Assembly (NCBI RefSeq): GCF_041146795.1
Contig: NC_135176.1
Span: 25,801,786-25,865,785, forward strand
DNA length: 64,000 nt
Source: Maylandia zebra
Lineage: Eukaryota; Chordata; Actinopteri; Cichliformes; Cichlidae
Direction of reading: 5' to 3'
This document shows positions 12,501 to 24,073 of this stretch, in pieces. Below the pieces are notes generated by a model that saw only the letters and a list, made by a program, of their open reading frames with translations, was not told where the DNA came from and did not search any database. Every line of letters starts with the position of its first letter. The stretch's first letter is position 1. A program made the position numbers and the translations under genes.

Positions 12501-15500
12501 CTCATCATCTTCCTCGTCATCCTCCTCGTTTGTTTTCTTCTTTTGTGTTGCGTTTGAGTCATCTTCGACAACCACAGCGGCGTCCTCTTCGTCATCCTTC
12601 TCTGGGTCTAAAACCTACACAAAATGTTGTTGTTACAAATAACACCGACTTTGTGCGGAAATCGCTGATGCATTCCTTTTTTGGCTGTTTGGCAAAATTA
12701 AGCAGGAAACTCATTATTTTAGGCAGATTTTACAAAAAATAAAAATAAAAAATTGCCGTGGCTAACCAACACATTACTCTTCACACAGGCTGTTTACCTG
12801 CAACCAAAGCCTCCACAGGTCAATAGCACAGGTGCAAAACAATCGTAAACAAAAAGCGTCCAATACCAGAAATCTGTTGTGTTTATAGATAAAGGCATAA
12901 AATAAATTTGCTCCATGGCTTTACTTCTTCAGGTCTGTGTAATCAAAGCCGAAAATAGATATCTGGCCTAAAATTAGAATAACATTGCTTATCTAGTTCT
13001 CTACGTAGCTATTACATAAATAAATAGCTACAGTTAAATAGCTGTTTGAAAATGGTTCCACAGAAAAGGCGTGAAAACACACTAACTTCATCGCAAACAC
13101 ATGTTTTGATTTGGGGGTTTTATGAGCAAACTAATAACAGTAGAAAGCTGCAATCTGGCAGTTTTCCTATTAAGATGTGTATCACCACCCTGGAAATTTT
13201 TTTTCAGGGGAATTGGAGATGGTCAGATTGGAAGCATTTGCTCAGTTAATGTGGAATGAACCAAAAGTGTCATCAGGAAACCCTGAAAAACGCAGAAACC
13301 CCACAGCACTCTTGGTGTATCTTTGTCACATGACAAAGAAGTGGTCATATTTAGGTCATGTGATGAAAGAAGAACAGAAAAAAAACTTAACTAATAAAAG
13401 GCTCTGGTTAAAGTTACATTACACTGATAACCTGACTTGTGTTAATTTCATGAGTGTCTACAGGGAATCCCGATAATGACCCCATATGTGTTACTTACAT
13501 CTAAGATGGCGGTGAGGGCGGCTGCAGTAACGTGGGGGCAGATGGAGGAGAAGACCGTCTTGCACACCTGTCTGATATGTCTGCTCTGCTGGGAGAGCAG
13601 CGACAACAAGATGTCCACCATCACCTCCACCCACTCGGGCTCCTCCTGTTCTGTGGCTGCATTTCAAAACATCCAACACATTCATACACTTAAAAGCAGC
13701 ACTCGCTTATTCATTCTCTGGCTTCCTAAGAGAAAGCACAATAAGCTAAGAACACAAAATTCTTTTAATTTTAATTGGAATAAGCCGATTATTAAGAAAT
13801 TCTGCAGAAGGTGAACAAAATTATGCCGAATAATCTGCTTTTAGCTTCGCTTTTGGTCTCCACCAACTGCATGGACATTTCTACAGGGAGTATGAATTAA
13901 TTTAGTTGATTAATTTGATCAAAAACGGGAGTAATTACTGATACTTAAATACGGAAGTTCAGTCTTACCTTAAAAAAAAGGTACAGCTTACAGACCGTCA
14001 AATATGACGCTAAAATATGTTTGGATTTCTAGGTTGTTCTGCTCACTTTCATTTTCTGTGAGGCATATTTCAAAAGTTTGGGCATAGCGAGGTTGTCTGT
14101 GTCCTGCTGCTTTGAGTGTAGGAAGCAGTGGGAAGGTAAGCACAGACATGAAAACAATGTTGACCTTCTCATAACTCCTGGCATTGCCAAAAATGCTCAA
14201 GCATTTCTTTATATATATGAAAAGAGATGTGCTTCGTGATGCTGCTGCTTTTTATCACAAGGCCTGACCTTCTTTTTTCTTTTTCTTTTTGGCCTTCTTC
14301 TCCTGAGCCTTCTCCATACAGCTCTGCAGGTCTTTCATGATGTCCAGCAGCTCCTCAGGGGCCTTTGGGAAGACAAGTGTTACTACGCTGCTCTTATTCA
14401 GCTAATTTAGGTTTAATGTGTACAAATAACCAACTGTAAACAAGCTGATGGATGCTGTACCTTGAAGAGATGCATGCCGACCAATAGGAAGAGCTGCTGG
14501 AACGCGCTGCTCTCTGCTGTTTGGCTTTTCTTTGCCTTCTTCTTCAGGTTTGCCACAGACTCCAGCATGCTGGAAGAAAACAAATCAAAAATGGCACAGG
14601 TGAATAAGCAAAACTCCTTTAAATGTAAAGATTACATCATATTCCAGCTTCCCTACCTGTCCCAGGCTTGTCTCTGCTCAGGGCTGAAGGGCTGGCTGCT
14701 CTGGACGTGTTTTGGCTGGTTAAGCAGGGCTTGCGCGTACTGAACCAGGTGGTAGATCCACATGGTGCCGTCAGCCGTCACACCCAGAACCCGCTTTTGG
14801 CTGACAGCTGCACCTTCGGTTGCGTCCTCAGTGAGCGGCATGTGGTGCATGGACAGGAGAAGTCTGGGTAGCGGAAAAACAGAAGACAGCTGAATGACAG
14901 CTCAATTTTTCTTGAAGAAAAAGATCAGAGAAATAAAGTACAGCCATCAGCGGGTGATATTTAAAAGTTGCAGAGAAAATGTCAATTCTCACCCGAAGAA
15001 AGAATTAATGAGCACGGCTCTGGTTTTATCGTCGATTGGGACAGAAAGCTTCGTCTTTGTCTCCGAGATGTCGGCCGAGGCCTTCTTGGCGCTGAAGAAA
15101 GCATGGAAAAAGACAAACCTGGGGAAAAAAAACAAAGAAACACTAGTGAATAACCTCCTCTTCATCAAACAAAGAACTTCACAGCGCTCAAACAAGTCTT
15201 ACCTGGCCACATCCATGATGAGATCCTCTTGCTTCTTCACCTGGTGGTTGTCAATGATGGAGGCGAGCCGGGAAACAATCCACTTCCTCAGGCGGAATAC
15301 AGATTCCTCCTTCCTGAGGAAAGATAATCAACAAGTTGCATTCATCCACTTTCCGTGCCTCTTTTGCCCTGTTCAGCACACATTCTCTGCACGATCTAGC
15401 AAAAACAACAGCAGATGCACTCACTGATCTTGTCCTCCCTTGCTGCCCTTCTTCTTGTGAGTACTGATGTCCAGCAGCTTGTCCAGCTGAGGCTGCAGGA

Positions 15501-18500
15501 ATATGTCCTTAAGCCATTCCACATAGCCCTGCAGAGCTGCAGGCTGAAGGTGCTGCACCACCTTCCACACCGACGGCACCACGGGGTAGCCTCTGTTGGT
15601 GAGGGAGGAGAAACCCACCATCACTGCCAGCTGTTTGTCTGAGTCCCGACAGCCTTCCAAGAAGTCCGACACAAAGACGTCCATCTCAGGGGCCAGCTTG
15701 AAGCGGTCCGGTTTCTAAGAGTGAGAAAAGATGGAAGCGGACCTACATTAGCTTTAATATGTGTGAGCACGGCTTTAACATGGTGACTTGGCACTGATTC
15801 TGCAGGAAAGAAACCCTCATCAACAAGCTGGAAGTGATACAGTGCTCTACAAACCAGTGATATTGCTGCTTGGTGTCAACTAAAGTAAAATGATCACATG
15901 ACCTCTGTGTTTGGTGAAAGACTGTAGGTCATTTGCTGGGAAATTTTCACTTTATGAATTATAGGCATGGCACATTTTACTACACAAATTACTACAAGTA
16001 CAGTAACACTAGGCTCATTTTAGCAGGTCTTGTAGCAGAAAGCATTGCAAGCAATCTCCTCTAGTGTGCAGATTTTATTAGCTCGTCCCATTAGATGACA
16101 TTGAAGAGTGGAAGCTGTTCTTTATAGTCAAGTCTAGACGGTGGCACTGACCTGAGCAGACACTACGTGTTCCCCATAGTTCATCATCACCTCTCCAGAC
16201 AAGACGTCCTTCAGCTGGGCTGTGGACAGCAGAGGGAGGGTGCTGCCCAGCAGACGGAAGCTCATGTAACTGGACACAGATGGGAAAGCAGCAGAAGGGC
16301 TGAGCACAATGACATAATAAACAGGACAAATCAAAGAAAAAAGAAGAGTAAATCCTGCAGAAACAGGTGTGCTCTCTCTCCACCTCTGTCAAGTGTTACT
16401 AAAGCAAAGCAGCAAAGTGAGCACTAAACACAGCGACAATATAGTGTCAGATTTGCTGTTGCAGATTAAATCCTACACCCTCCTGCTCCAAGTTTGACTT
16501 TAAAATCAACACAAACTGCTGAGTTATTAATTTTCATGCTAAATTCCTGACATGAAGATGTCTGCACTTACGTCTGATACAGGATAACGAAGTCAGTGGT
16601 ATTAAAAAAGTGCTGTTTCATCTAGTGCAGCACTCAGTTGTCTACCACAGTTAGTTCACATCTGATAAAACCATTTCCAGTGAGCATAACAATATTTAAT
16701 TACTTCATTTTAAAGGGCTAACTGTTCAACGGGCTGCAGGCTCCCTCTAAAGCTGACAGGACTCACTGAGTTGGCCCCGGCTGTTCCTTTAACATGCCAT
16801 CGGTGATGGCTTTATTCCAGAAGAGCTCAAAGCTGTCTTCCTTCAGAGAGAGCTTCAGGAGGTCCAGGACCACTGCTGGGAGGATGCGCTCCTTCTTCAC
16901 AGCGTGGGCTGCCGTCTTCAACACTTCTGTTATTCTGCCAGACATCAGATTAGACAGTTCAGTCAGAAGCTGCTGATTAGCAGACCCAGAAGGGGAAAGT
17001 GGTGCATAATTATAGGATGCACTTACAGTAGTGTAGCCAGCACAGAGCAGTGCAAGCTAAAATGAACATTCAGATCAGCAGCAGAAGATGTGCGTGTTTG
17101 TGAAAGCTTCTTACTTGGGTATGTTGTCAGCGTTGATGATGGTGGAGGAGCCCAGCAACTTCTTCAGTTTCTTGGGTTTGAGGGTTTGTGGGAAGCGCTG
17201 CAGAGCTACCAGCAGCAGCTGCAGCTGCTCCGGAGTCCTGAAAGCAGATTCCAGGTCAGTCTGCAGGGCTCCCATGAGGACCTCCTCAAACACCTCCTCA
17301 GGGACCTGATGGACAGGATGACATACACTAGAGTCAGAAAACCCCTGAAAATAGTTGAAAAACACTATTTTTGTAGCAGTAACTAGGCTGCAGCTGTCAC
17401 CTCAGCGAGGATGTCCATCATGGTCTTGGTGGGTAGGTCCTTCAGGTGTTGTTTGTGCTGACTGAGGCTCTGCAGGAGCTGCACACATCCCAACACCACC
17501 TGCGGCTCCTGCACAGAAACAAGACAGAGAGCTCAGAGACCACAACGTATTTGACAGAGCATCAGCTGTCCTGGATCTCCTCTGTCACCTGGATCTTAAA
17601 TCTCTCGTGAAATTTACAACCGCACAAAGATCTGAAAGTGATGATGATGACACGATTGGTATCCCTTAAATATTTGCAGGCATCCTCAGTATATTGTCTC
17701 AGGCACATTCTCCTCTTTAATGCAGCAAAATTTTTTCCAAGAATGCTAAAAATGTGAGAAAACTTACCTTAGAGAGGCGGTTGGACTGGTGAAGGGCAAG
17801 AACACCAAACACGTTTCCAAACATAGCATTTCTGGAAAATTTCTGAAAGACAAAAGATGAAACAAGTTCAAAGATTGCATTCATCGATTTTGGTGCTAAA
17901 AGAGACCAAACACCCAAAACTCACCTTTTTAGCTCCTTGCAAGTTGTGCTTTTCTTTGATTCTGTTGAGTATACTCTGCAGGGAGACATCTTCAAAGGCA
18001 CTCAAAACCTAAAAATAAGGGAAACTTTACTGCTTAGCTCAGTTATTATAGAGCACTTTCCTAACACTAGCAGCAAAACAGCATTTGTACACACTTCAAA
18101 ACCCACATTAGGACCAATATATTCAGTTCAATACTCATCTTAAAATAAGGCAAAACTAGCACTTTAAATTGCATGACGCTGTACAGAAGGTGATACACAA
18201 ATAAAGGGAGACTGTCCATGCTAGACAGAAAGCAAAGGATGATTCATTCAGGAGGTATGTCCATGTTTGACAAGGGGGAAAAACAAATTCCAGTGTACGT
18301 AATGACACCCTGGAAACTTCTGGCTACCACCCTAATTTAAGATGAATATAAAGCGGGGCTTTACAGCTGACTGGTTAGCTTTTAACATGATCACATCTAC
18401 TCCTTAGACTTTTGAATTTGCTCTTTAATGAAGAGTAACAGCAACACATCTTGACCACTTTATTAGGTATATGTGTACATGCTGATGTCATAACCTATTG

Positions 18501-21500
18501 CTATACAAAGCTTATAGTGACACTTTTGTACGTACAAAAATGTGCCAAAAAAAAGGTGTGTATAAGTCTTTTACACACAAATCATCGCTTCTCTCTCTTT
18601 GTCTCTATCTTCTTTGTCTTCTTCATCTGCTTCTGTGACTTCTGTGACATTTGCCTCTTTCTCCTCATCTTCATCTTTGACATCTAAAGGTCATCACGGC
18701 AGATCATCTGAACATCCCCCCAGCATCTTCCTCTGTCGTGCCAACGCTCTGCAATGTCTTCCTTATCTACACATCATCATAAACCTGCTCTCTGGTCTTC
18801 CTCTTTTCCTCCTGGCTGGCAGCTCCGTATTAAACATCTGTTATCCTTCCTCTCTACATCTCTAAACCAACCTCAGCGTCACCCCTCTAACTCTTTAACA
18901 TCTTTGAGATCAAAGCAGCTAAAAGCATCTACTCCCAGAAGCTGGAAGAACGGCTCTCAGCCAACGACCCTGCGTCAGTGTGGAGGGGCCTGCAGGAAAT
19001 CACCAGCTACAGACGCCCCCCACCCACTATTGAAGCAAACAAAGACCTGGCCAACGAGTTAAACACTTTCTATTGCAGGTTTGAGACGGACAGACTCCCA
19101 CCCCCCACCCTCCCCTCCCCAGGGACATTGCTTCAGACATTGACCCCCAACACACCTTCCACCTCTCCCCCCTTCACCCTGCCCCTCCCCAATCAAGACT
19201 CAACTACCACCCCCACCCTCCCCAATCCAGACTCAACGACCACCACCACCCTCTCCAATCCAGACTCAACGACCTCCACCACACCTTTCACCCCCCTTTC
19301 CTCCTCCAGGAAACTCAGAATACACACTCAGGATGTGAGCCGACTATTCCAGAAACAGAAGCCCAGGAAAGCCCCCGGACCAGACGGCGTCTCTCCCTCC
19401 TGCCTCAAAACCTGTGCTGAACAGCTGGCTCCCATCTTTACTCGCATCTTCAACAGATCCCTGGAGCTGTGTGAAGTTCCCTCCTGCTTCAAACGCTCCA
19501 CCATCATCCCTGTTCCCAAGAAACCCACCATCACAGGACTGAATGACTACAGACCTGTCGCCTTGACGTCTGTGGTCATGAAATCCTTCGAACGACTGGT
19601 GTTAGCCCATCTGAAAGACATTACAGGCCACCAGCTGGACCCTCTGCAGTTTGCCTACCGGGCAAACAGGTCGGTGGATGATGCAGTGAACATGGGGCTG
19701 CATTACATCCTGCAACACCTTGACCGCCCGGGAACTTATGCCAGGGTCCTGTTTGTGGACTTTAGTTCGGCTTTTAACACCATTGTGCCTGAACTTCTTT
19801 CCTCCAAACTCTCCCAGCTCAGCGTGTCACCAGCTACCTGTCAGTGGATCACCAGCTTCCTGACAGACAGAAAGCAACAAGTGAGGCTGGGGGAGATCAC
19901 CTCTGAAACCCGGTCCCTCAGTATTGGTGCCCCTCAAGGATGTGTCCTCTCACCACTACTGTTCTCCCTCTACACTAACGACTGCACCTCCAAGAACTCG
20001 GCTGTCAAACTCCTAAAGTTTGCAGATGACACCACTGTCATTGGCCTCATTCAAGATGGTGATGAGTCTGCATACCGGCAGGAAGTTGAGCGGCTGGTAC
20101 TCTGGTGCAGTCAGCACAATCTGGAGCTGAACACTCTTAAGACTGTAGAGATGACAGTGGACTTCAGGAGACATCCCTCAACTCTGCTCCCCCTCACCAT
20201 ATCAGACAGCCCTGTGTCAACTGTGAAGACCTTCAAGTTCCTGGGTACAACCATCTCCCAGGACCTGAAGTGGGAGACCAACATCAACTCCATCCTCAAA
20301 AAGACCCAGCAGAGGATGTACTTCCTGAGACAACTGGGGAAGTACAGTCTTCCACAGGAGCTGCTGATCCAGTTCTACACTGCGGTCATTGAGTCTGTCC
20401 TGTGCTCCTCCATCACAGTCTGGTATGGAGCAGCCACTAAACAGGACAGGAGCAGACTGCAGCGGACTGTACGGGCAGCAGAAAGGATCATCGGCACCCC
20501 CCTGCCCTCCATCCAGGATCTGTACCTCTCAAGAACCAGGAAACGGGCAGGGAAAATCATCGCAGACCCCTCACACCCTGCACACAGACTTTTTGATCTG
20601 CTGCCCTCTGGCAGACGGTACAGAAGCCTGCAGACCAGGACCACCCGACACAGGAACAGTTTCTTTCCCCTCGCCATCTCCCTTCTTAACAGTTGACCTG
20701 TCACACTGCTCCCACTGCAGCTGCACCTTATGTACATTTTGTAGTATTCATTCCACCTCATTCATTTCTGTATTTTATGTATATAAGTTTAGATTCGTTA
20801 TTTATAGTTGGTTTACACAGCTTTGTGTATGTATGTGTAATGTGTATATATAGACACTTGTGTGTGTGTGGGTGTGTGTGTGAGATTTACATTGCTGTGC
20901 TTGAGAGCCACCATCTACCGAAACCAAATTCCCTGTATGTGTCTGCACATATACTTGGCCAATAAACACGATTCTGATTCTGATTCTGATCTTTGGTTCT
21001 GCCACCTCCAACTCAGCTTCCTATTGTTTTGTCAGTCAAAGTCTCCAAACTATACATCATAGCAGGTCTCACAACCATCTCTTAGCACATAAAAGCCACA
21101 TCCAGGAATTTTTATCACTTATGAAGATAAATAAAGAGGATTTTTGTTATTAAAAGTAGTGTTGAACTCCTGCACTGTGTTTATTACCCCCAACCCTGAA
21201 ACAAAGAGATGTGGCTGAAGCTGTGGATGTGTGCGCAGAGGCAGGGCTGCAGACAAAGATAGATGGGGATAAACTCCACTCACCTGCCCCAGAGCGAGGC
21301 TGAACCCAGGTCTCGCAGTCTCCCGTGTGTGAGCCAGTCCATCCACCAGCCTTTTAAAGGTGTATTCCAACTCATCCTCCTGCAAAACATGAAGAAAGAT
21401 GATTTAAAACTTTGAAACTACAGACACTTTAACACTGTGTGGAATCATATATATGCTGGAATATACTTATACAAGAAATACTACATACTAAACCTCAGAC

Positions 21501-22140
21501 ATTTTTATAAGTGCACTCTTTATGCTTCATCCTTGACCCTTGACAGTAAAATACTTTACTGTGCTTTACAGTATTTCTGCTTGCAGTACGGTAAGAAAAG
21601 GTTTACTATATTTTTAAGTAATTTTATTTAATGTTTTGATTCTTATACTGTATACAAGGTATTTTAACAAGTTTTGATAAAGTAGGTAGTTACGGTAATA
21701 GTGCCTTATGTTAATAATATAGGCCTGAAACTGTTATATGAGTATTTAAATTCTTGATACTTGAAATACTTCAGTGTGCCAATGACATCCTGTATGATAT
21801 CCAGTCATATAATCAGTTACATATGAAAACATCTCCACCTCTCTATACGACACTATGTGTACAACTACTACTTCTAAAACTACTAGTGGAAAACTTCTGA
21901 GGAGTACATGTGCAGCGGGACCACGCTCCGTCTCTCAGTGACACCGATCGCAGTCTGCCTCACCTTGTTGTTGGTTTTTAGGTACTGTATCAGGTTTTCC
22001 ACCGCCTTCAGTCGGACCTCTTGATCCGGTTTGGCCAGGTCCCAGAAGAAGTCGAGGAAGACCCGGTTCTGCTGCAGGTTACCGGCGGGCCGGAGCGGTT
22101 CCGCCGCCTTCACTGAGAGCTCCACCATCTCTACAGACAT
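3401..22140 (-). CDS. mybbp1a: MYB-binding protein 1A (24 exons; C-terminus outside window)
   Basis: MYBBP1A is a nucleolar HEAT-like protein of the DNA polymerase phi/Pol5 family. It binds MYB and p53 and affects rDNA transcription. Exons in transcript order: 22140-21964, 21379-21284, 18008-17925, 17842-17768, 17508-17401, 17305-17115, 16934-16767, 16269-16152, 15714-15425, 15313-15203, 15118-14993, 14863-14657, 14569-14461, 14362-14269, 13656-13499, 12614-12492, 12304-12128, 11369-11196, 11077-10920, 9209-9075, 8959-8890, 5736-5605, 5524-5456, 3514-3401. All have GT/AG borders and consistent phases, giving 1088 codons without a stop. Family signatures include FLDFFWDLAKP, NVFGVLALHQS, EPEWVEVMVDILL and RRKSPLTAQMF. 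Residues about 710-775 are strongly acidic. The human protein is about 1330 residues, so roughly 200 lysine-rich C-terminal residues are missing. The start MSVEMVEL is chosen because an upstream ATG at 22236 stops after nine codons. Confidence 0.95.
3519..3557. repeat. (AC)n microsatellite abutting a MYBBP1A acceptor
   Basis: About 19 AC units on the plus strand. On the minus strand they read (GT)n and run directly into TTCAG at the 3' splice site of the exon 3514-3401. The repeat therefore occupies the place of the polypyrimidine tract. Confidence 0.95.
3700..4220 (+). mobile_element. 3' end of a non-LTR retrotransposon
   Basis: Positions 3748-4143 are an open frame of 131 residues. It matches the C-terminal tail seen in LINE reverse-transcriptase ORFs: 'YKAFTKLLPANLQTRFEIR' followed by 'SVCGVKIWNSLSLQLKQC'. 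An A-rich end (AAATAAAATAAAAAATAAAA) follows at 4200-4220, as expected for a LINE 3' terminus. No RT catalytic core is present, so this is a 5'-truncated insertion in a MYBBP1A intron. I cannot name the clade with certainty. Confidence 0.7.
4250..4290. repeat. Perfect 41-base palindrome
   Basis: Twenty-base arms (left arm CTTGTGTGTGTAGATATATA) pair perfectly around a single central base at 4270. I checked this base by base from 4250/4290 to 4269/4271. It could extrude as a cruciform. It sits between a LINE 3' tail and a dispersed repeat. Confidence 0.95.
4291..4435 (+). repeat. Dispersed fish repeat
   Basis: The run 'cagtgggaaggaaaaagtcc' followed by 'ttttaacaggaagaaacc' and 'gggcggccatctgc' resembles an interspersed sequence common in fish genomes. 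It is not coding on either strand. The class of element is unknown to me. Confidence 0.5.
5920..6510 (-). mobile_element. Tc1/mariner-like transposon remnant, internally deleted
   Basis: The minus strand encodes pieces of a Tc1-like transposase. Near 6480-6400 it reads EKGSLSDFECGIIVG then SIPQTADLLGFSH, the N-terminal helix-turn-helix region. Near 6300-6270 it reads AAVTQITTRYNLDMQKSI. Near 6050-5920 are remains of the C-terminal SIWxxISxECFQHLVES-type segment. The central catalytic part is missing between about 6090 and 6115. It lies in the intron between MYBBP1A exons 8959-8890 and 5736-5605. It is non-functional. Confidence 0.75.
8060..8465 (+). mobile_element. LINE 3' end with TCTTA-type tail
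   Basis: The plus strand has a decayed C-terminal RT tail: 'KMVNDPSCILFHG' then 'YYPQGNSTKQ', resembling the 'DPSHxLF...LLPSGRRY' ending of L2/CR1-like ORFs. A non-coding segment follows, ending in 'aataaagtttattcttatct' and a repeated TCTTA-like tail. The insertion is 5'-truncated and sits in a MYBBP1A intron. Confidence 0.6.
9304..10390 (-). mobile_element. Tc1-like transposon remnant
   Basis: The left terminus reads TA then CAGTTGTGGTCAGAAG, the usual start of a common fish Tc1 family inserted at TA. A minus-strand frame at 9757-10020 contains NVLWSDEIKIELFGQNDKR and GCFAAS, the conserved DDE-domain segment of Tc1 transposase. The frame is interrupted and the right terminal repeat was not identified, so the right limit is approximate. 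It lies in the intron between MYBBP1A exons 11077-10920 and 9209-9075. Confidence 0.75.
12242..12290 (-). repeat. In-frame GAY repeat coding an aspartate run in MYBBP1A
   Basis: Plus-strand units of gtc and atc translate on the minus strand as a run of nine aspartates flanked by D/E-rich sequence (DESD, then DDDSEDE). It is inside the MYBBP1A exon 12304-12128. The acidic character is a family trait, and the length of the run may vary between individuals. Confidence 0.9.
18590..21090 (-). mobile_element. LINE (family A) 3' part, split by an L2 insertion
   Basis: Positions 18590-18899 and 20996-21085 carry, in reverse complement, the 3' coding end of a fish LINE family. The same family appears in plus orientation at 41825-42590: compare 'ggtcttcctcttttcctcc' and 'gccacctccaactcagc' with the other copy's 'gatggtagtgagacctgc' and 'gatgttaaacattttc' segments. 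The two halves are separated by the L2 element at 18900-20995. It lies in the MYBBP1A intron 18009-21283. Confidence 0.65.
18900..20995 (+). mobile_element. L2-clade LINE, 5'-truncated, with nearly intact RT region
   Basis: An open frame runs from about 18903 to 20696 without a stop. It carries the reverse transcriptase core: FVDFSSAFNTI (motif A), GAPQGCVLSPLLFSLYTND (motif B) and KFADDTTVIG with the catalytic FADD (motif C). It ends with the conserved PSHPAHRLFDLLPSGRRYR tail. The apurinic endonuclease domain is absent, so the copy is 5'-truncated. The 3' end is a short ATTCTG tandem array at about 20970-20990, typical of fish L2 elements. ATCTTTG occurs at 18900-18906 and 20989-20995 and may be the target-site duplication. 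The intact frame suggests a fairly recent insertion. Confidence 0.85.
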
Positions 22141-22209
22141 CTGTTCCAAATGCCACCACCACCTCAACTCATGCTGCTGCAGGGGGAACACGTGCCTCAC
22201 TCACGGAAA

Positions 22210-22236
22210 CTACATCCGGGTCAACTCACCAGCCAT
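22210..22236 (-). promoter_or_regulatory. Nine-codon upstream ORF before MYBBP1A, overlapping a possible splice donor
   Basis: ATG at 22236 opens a frame that stops at TAG (22212-22210), 70 bases before the MYBBP1A start. Within it, G|GTGAGT is a good donor match, and CTGCAG near 22177 is a good acceptor. The region may therefore be a 5' non-coding exon plus intron 1 rather than a translated uORF. Joining ATGGCTG to either CAG acceptor gives an immediate TGA, so it cannot supply the real start. Confidence 0.45.
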
Positions 22237-24073
22237 GTTTTTTTTTTTAAGAAGAAAAAACTTTATTGAGCGATTCACAGAAGGGAATATATAATATAAT
22301 ATAATATAATATAATATAATATAATATAATATAATATAATATAGTTAAAAGAGTTGTTAGAAAATGAGCATATATAGCCACATATTCAAATAATAATAAT
22401 AATAAATAATAAAAATGTATCAATGCATTTATTTATTGAATTACATTTAATTAATATCATAAAACATGTTTTTGTTACCATGAGCCTTGTTTTAAGATTT
22501 ATTTCATCCAAATGGTTAAAATAAATGGTGACTTTTTTCATTTGATTTTCCTTGATTTGTCCATCCATTACATTTTCACTAGAATTGGAACATTTTATTT
22601 TAATTTAACATTGCACTTTGTGTGCCTTTGTTTGAATATAAAAAATTCACTTTATATTTTCAATCTTTCATATTTATATTTTCAGTGTGAGTAACAAAAC
22701 AATTTCCCTCTGGGATCAATAAAGTATTCTGAATCTGTTCTCCACCCTATAAATGACTTATAATTTTTTATATAAACTACTCAAGCCACGCATTACACTG
22801 GATCACCCCGTTTTTCTGATTAATATAACAGGCCCATGTCTTGGTCTGAAAGACTGGAAAATAACTGATTAATGTTGTTTAAGGGAATATTATTTATTTT
22901 TTTGGTGTTGTTTTACAAAATATTCATTCTGACAGTCTTAAAAAAATACCAAAAAGGGCACAGAGATTCAGAATGTCTTCTATTAAAGCTACAAAAATTA
23001 ATCCAGACTGCACAATTGAATTAAGATACTTAAGGCCTTATTTTATACCCAAATCCTCATACACAAGCACACTGTAATCAAATATATGCCTTTATTCAAA
23101 ACAAGTTACAAATTCTGCAAATCCTGAGGATTATTTTGATATGCTTTAACTTTCTGGGGATTATAGGACGCTCCAGACTTCCCCGCTACAACTCTGTTTG
23201 TGAGGATCAAATACACCTTCAGTGGGCTGCTAGGATGGACTGAGGAATAAGCTAGTTTTTCTTCCCCAGTTTCAGTGACTTTGAAGGTTATTTTTATCAC
23301 TCTGACAGATCCGAAGAGGTGGTTTCACCTGTTTTCAAGATGCCGGACATCTTGCTCACACTTCTTTCAGTTAGTTGTACTTAAAAGGCACCTCACAATT
23401 TACGTTCTGCTCTGAAGTCAAATCGTCTTATGGTATTTGCACTGAATTGTACACCCATGTGAGAGTGCACAGGTGTCAACTGAGGCCGAATTTTTAACTC
23501 TCAATAGCAATGCCATTAGATAAAGCTTTAAGGATTTCAAAGAGGAGATTTCCAAAGATTTACTTTGGCTGTAATAAGCAGAAAATGAATTTTACTGCAG
23601 CGCCACCCTCTGGGAAAATATTACACTTTTAACTTTTTTCACAGCAGAAATTTTGACCTACCACAGTAGGAAAAGCAAAGGTGGACATTAACATTAGTTT
23701 GTGTTCAAAGTTTCACAGTGAGTCAGCACAGACAACACCTGGACTTGGAAATGAAGCACCCAAACCGACAGTGGCCATTAGATGTTAAAGGGACTGTTAA
23801 TCTGTTCCTTTTTCCACATAGTGACTCTGAAGAACTATGAGACCAATTTCACAAACTATGACAAATCAAACACAATCACAGCACATCACACTCAGAAGTC
23901 CAAATGTCTCAAATCAAACGAAGCACTTCCATAAAAAGATACCTTTTATTAAACTGCATGCAAATCTCATCTTCACAGTCCAGATCATTAAGAGGCAGAG
24001 GTGACTATGCAAACAAATGATTAGCAGAGTCTGACACTGTCACATTCAGAGTGTGATTTCCTGTTATTTCTGT
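22237..24073. other. Intergenic: MYBBP1A 5' flank and TBL2 3' flank
   Basis: AT-rich and without supported exons. It contains a (TATAA)n microsatellite (22287-22342) and a LINE-like 3' tail at about 22685-22740 ('ctctgggatcaataaag'). It also contains the likely TBL2 3' UTR, with a minus-strand AATAAA (tttatt at about 23944), about 130 bases downstream of the stop codon. Confidence 0.6.
22287..22342. repeat. (TATAA)n microsatellite
   Basis: About eleven tandem ATAAT/TATAA units, directly upstream of the 5' end of MYBBP1A. Confidence 0.95.

Noticed and set aside
18455-18480. 'ccactttattaggta', similar to the terminal repeat of the Tc1-like family at 5920-6510.
   Set aside because: It is a single short end with no transposase sequence or partner repeat nearby, so it is too little to call an element.
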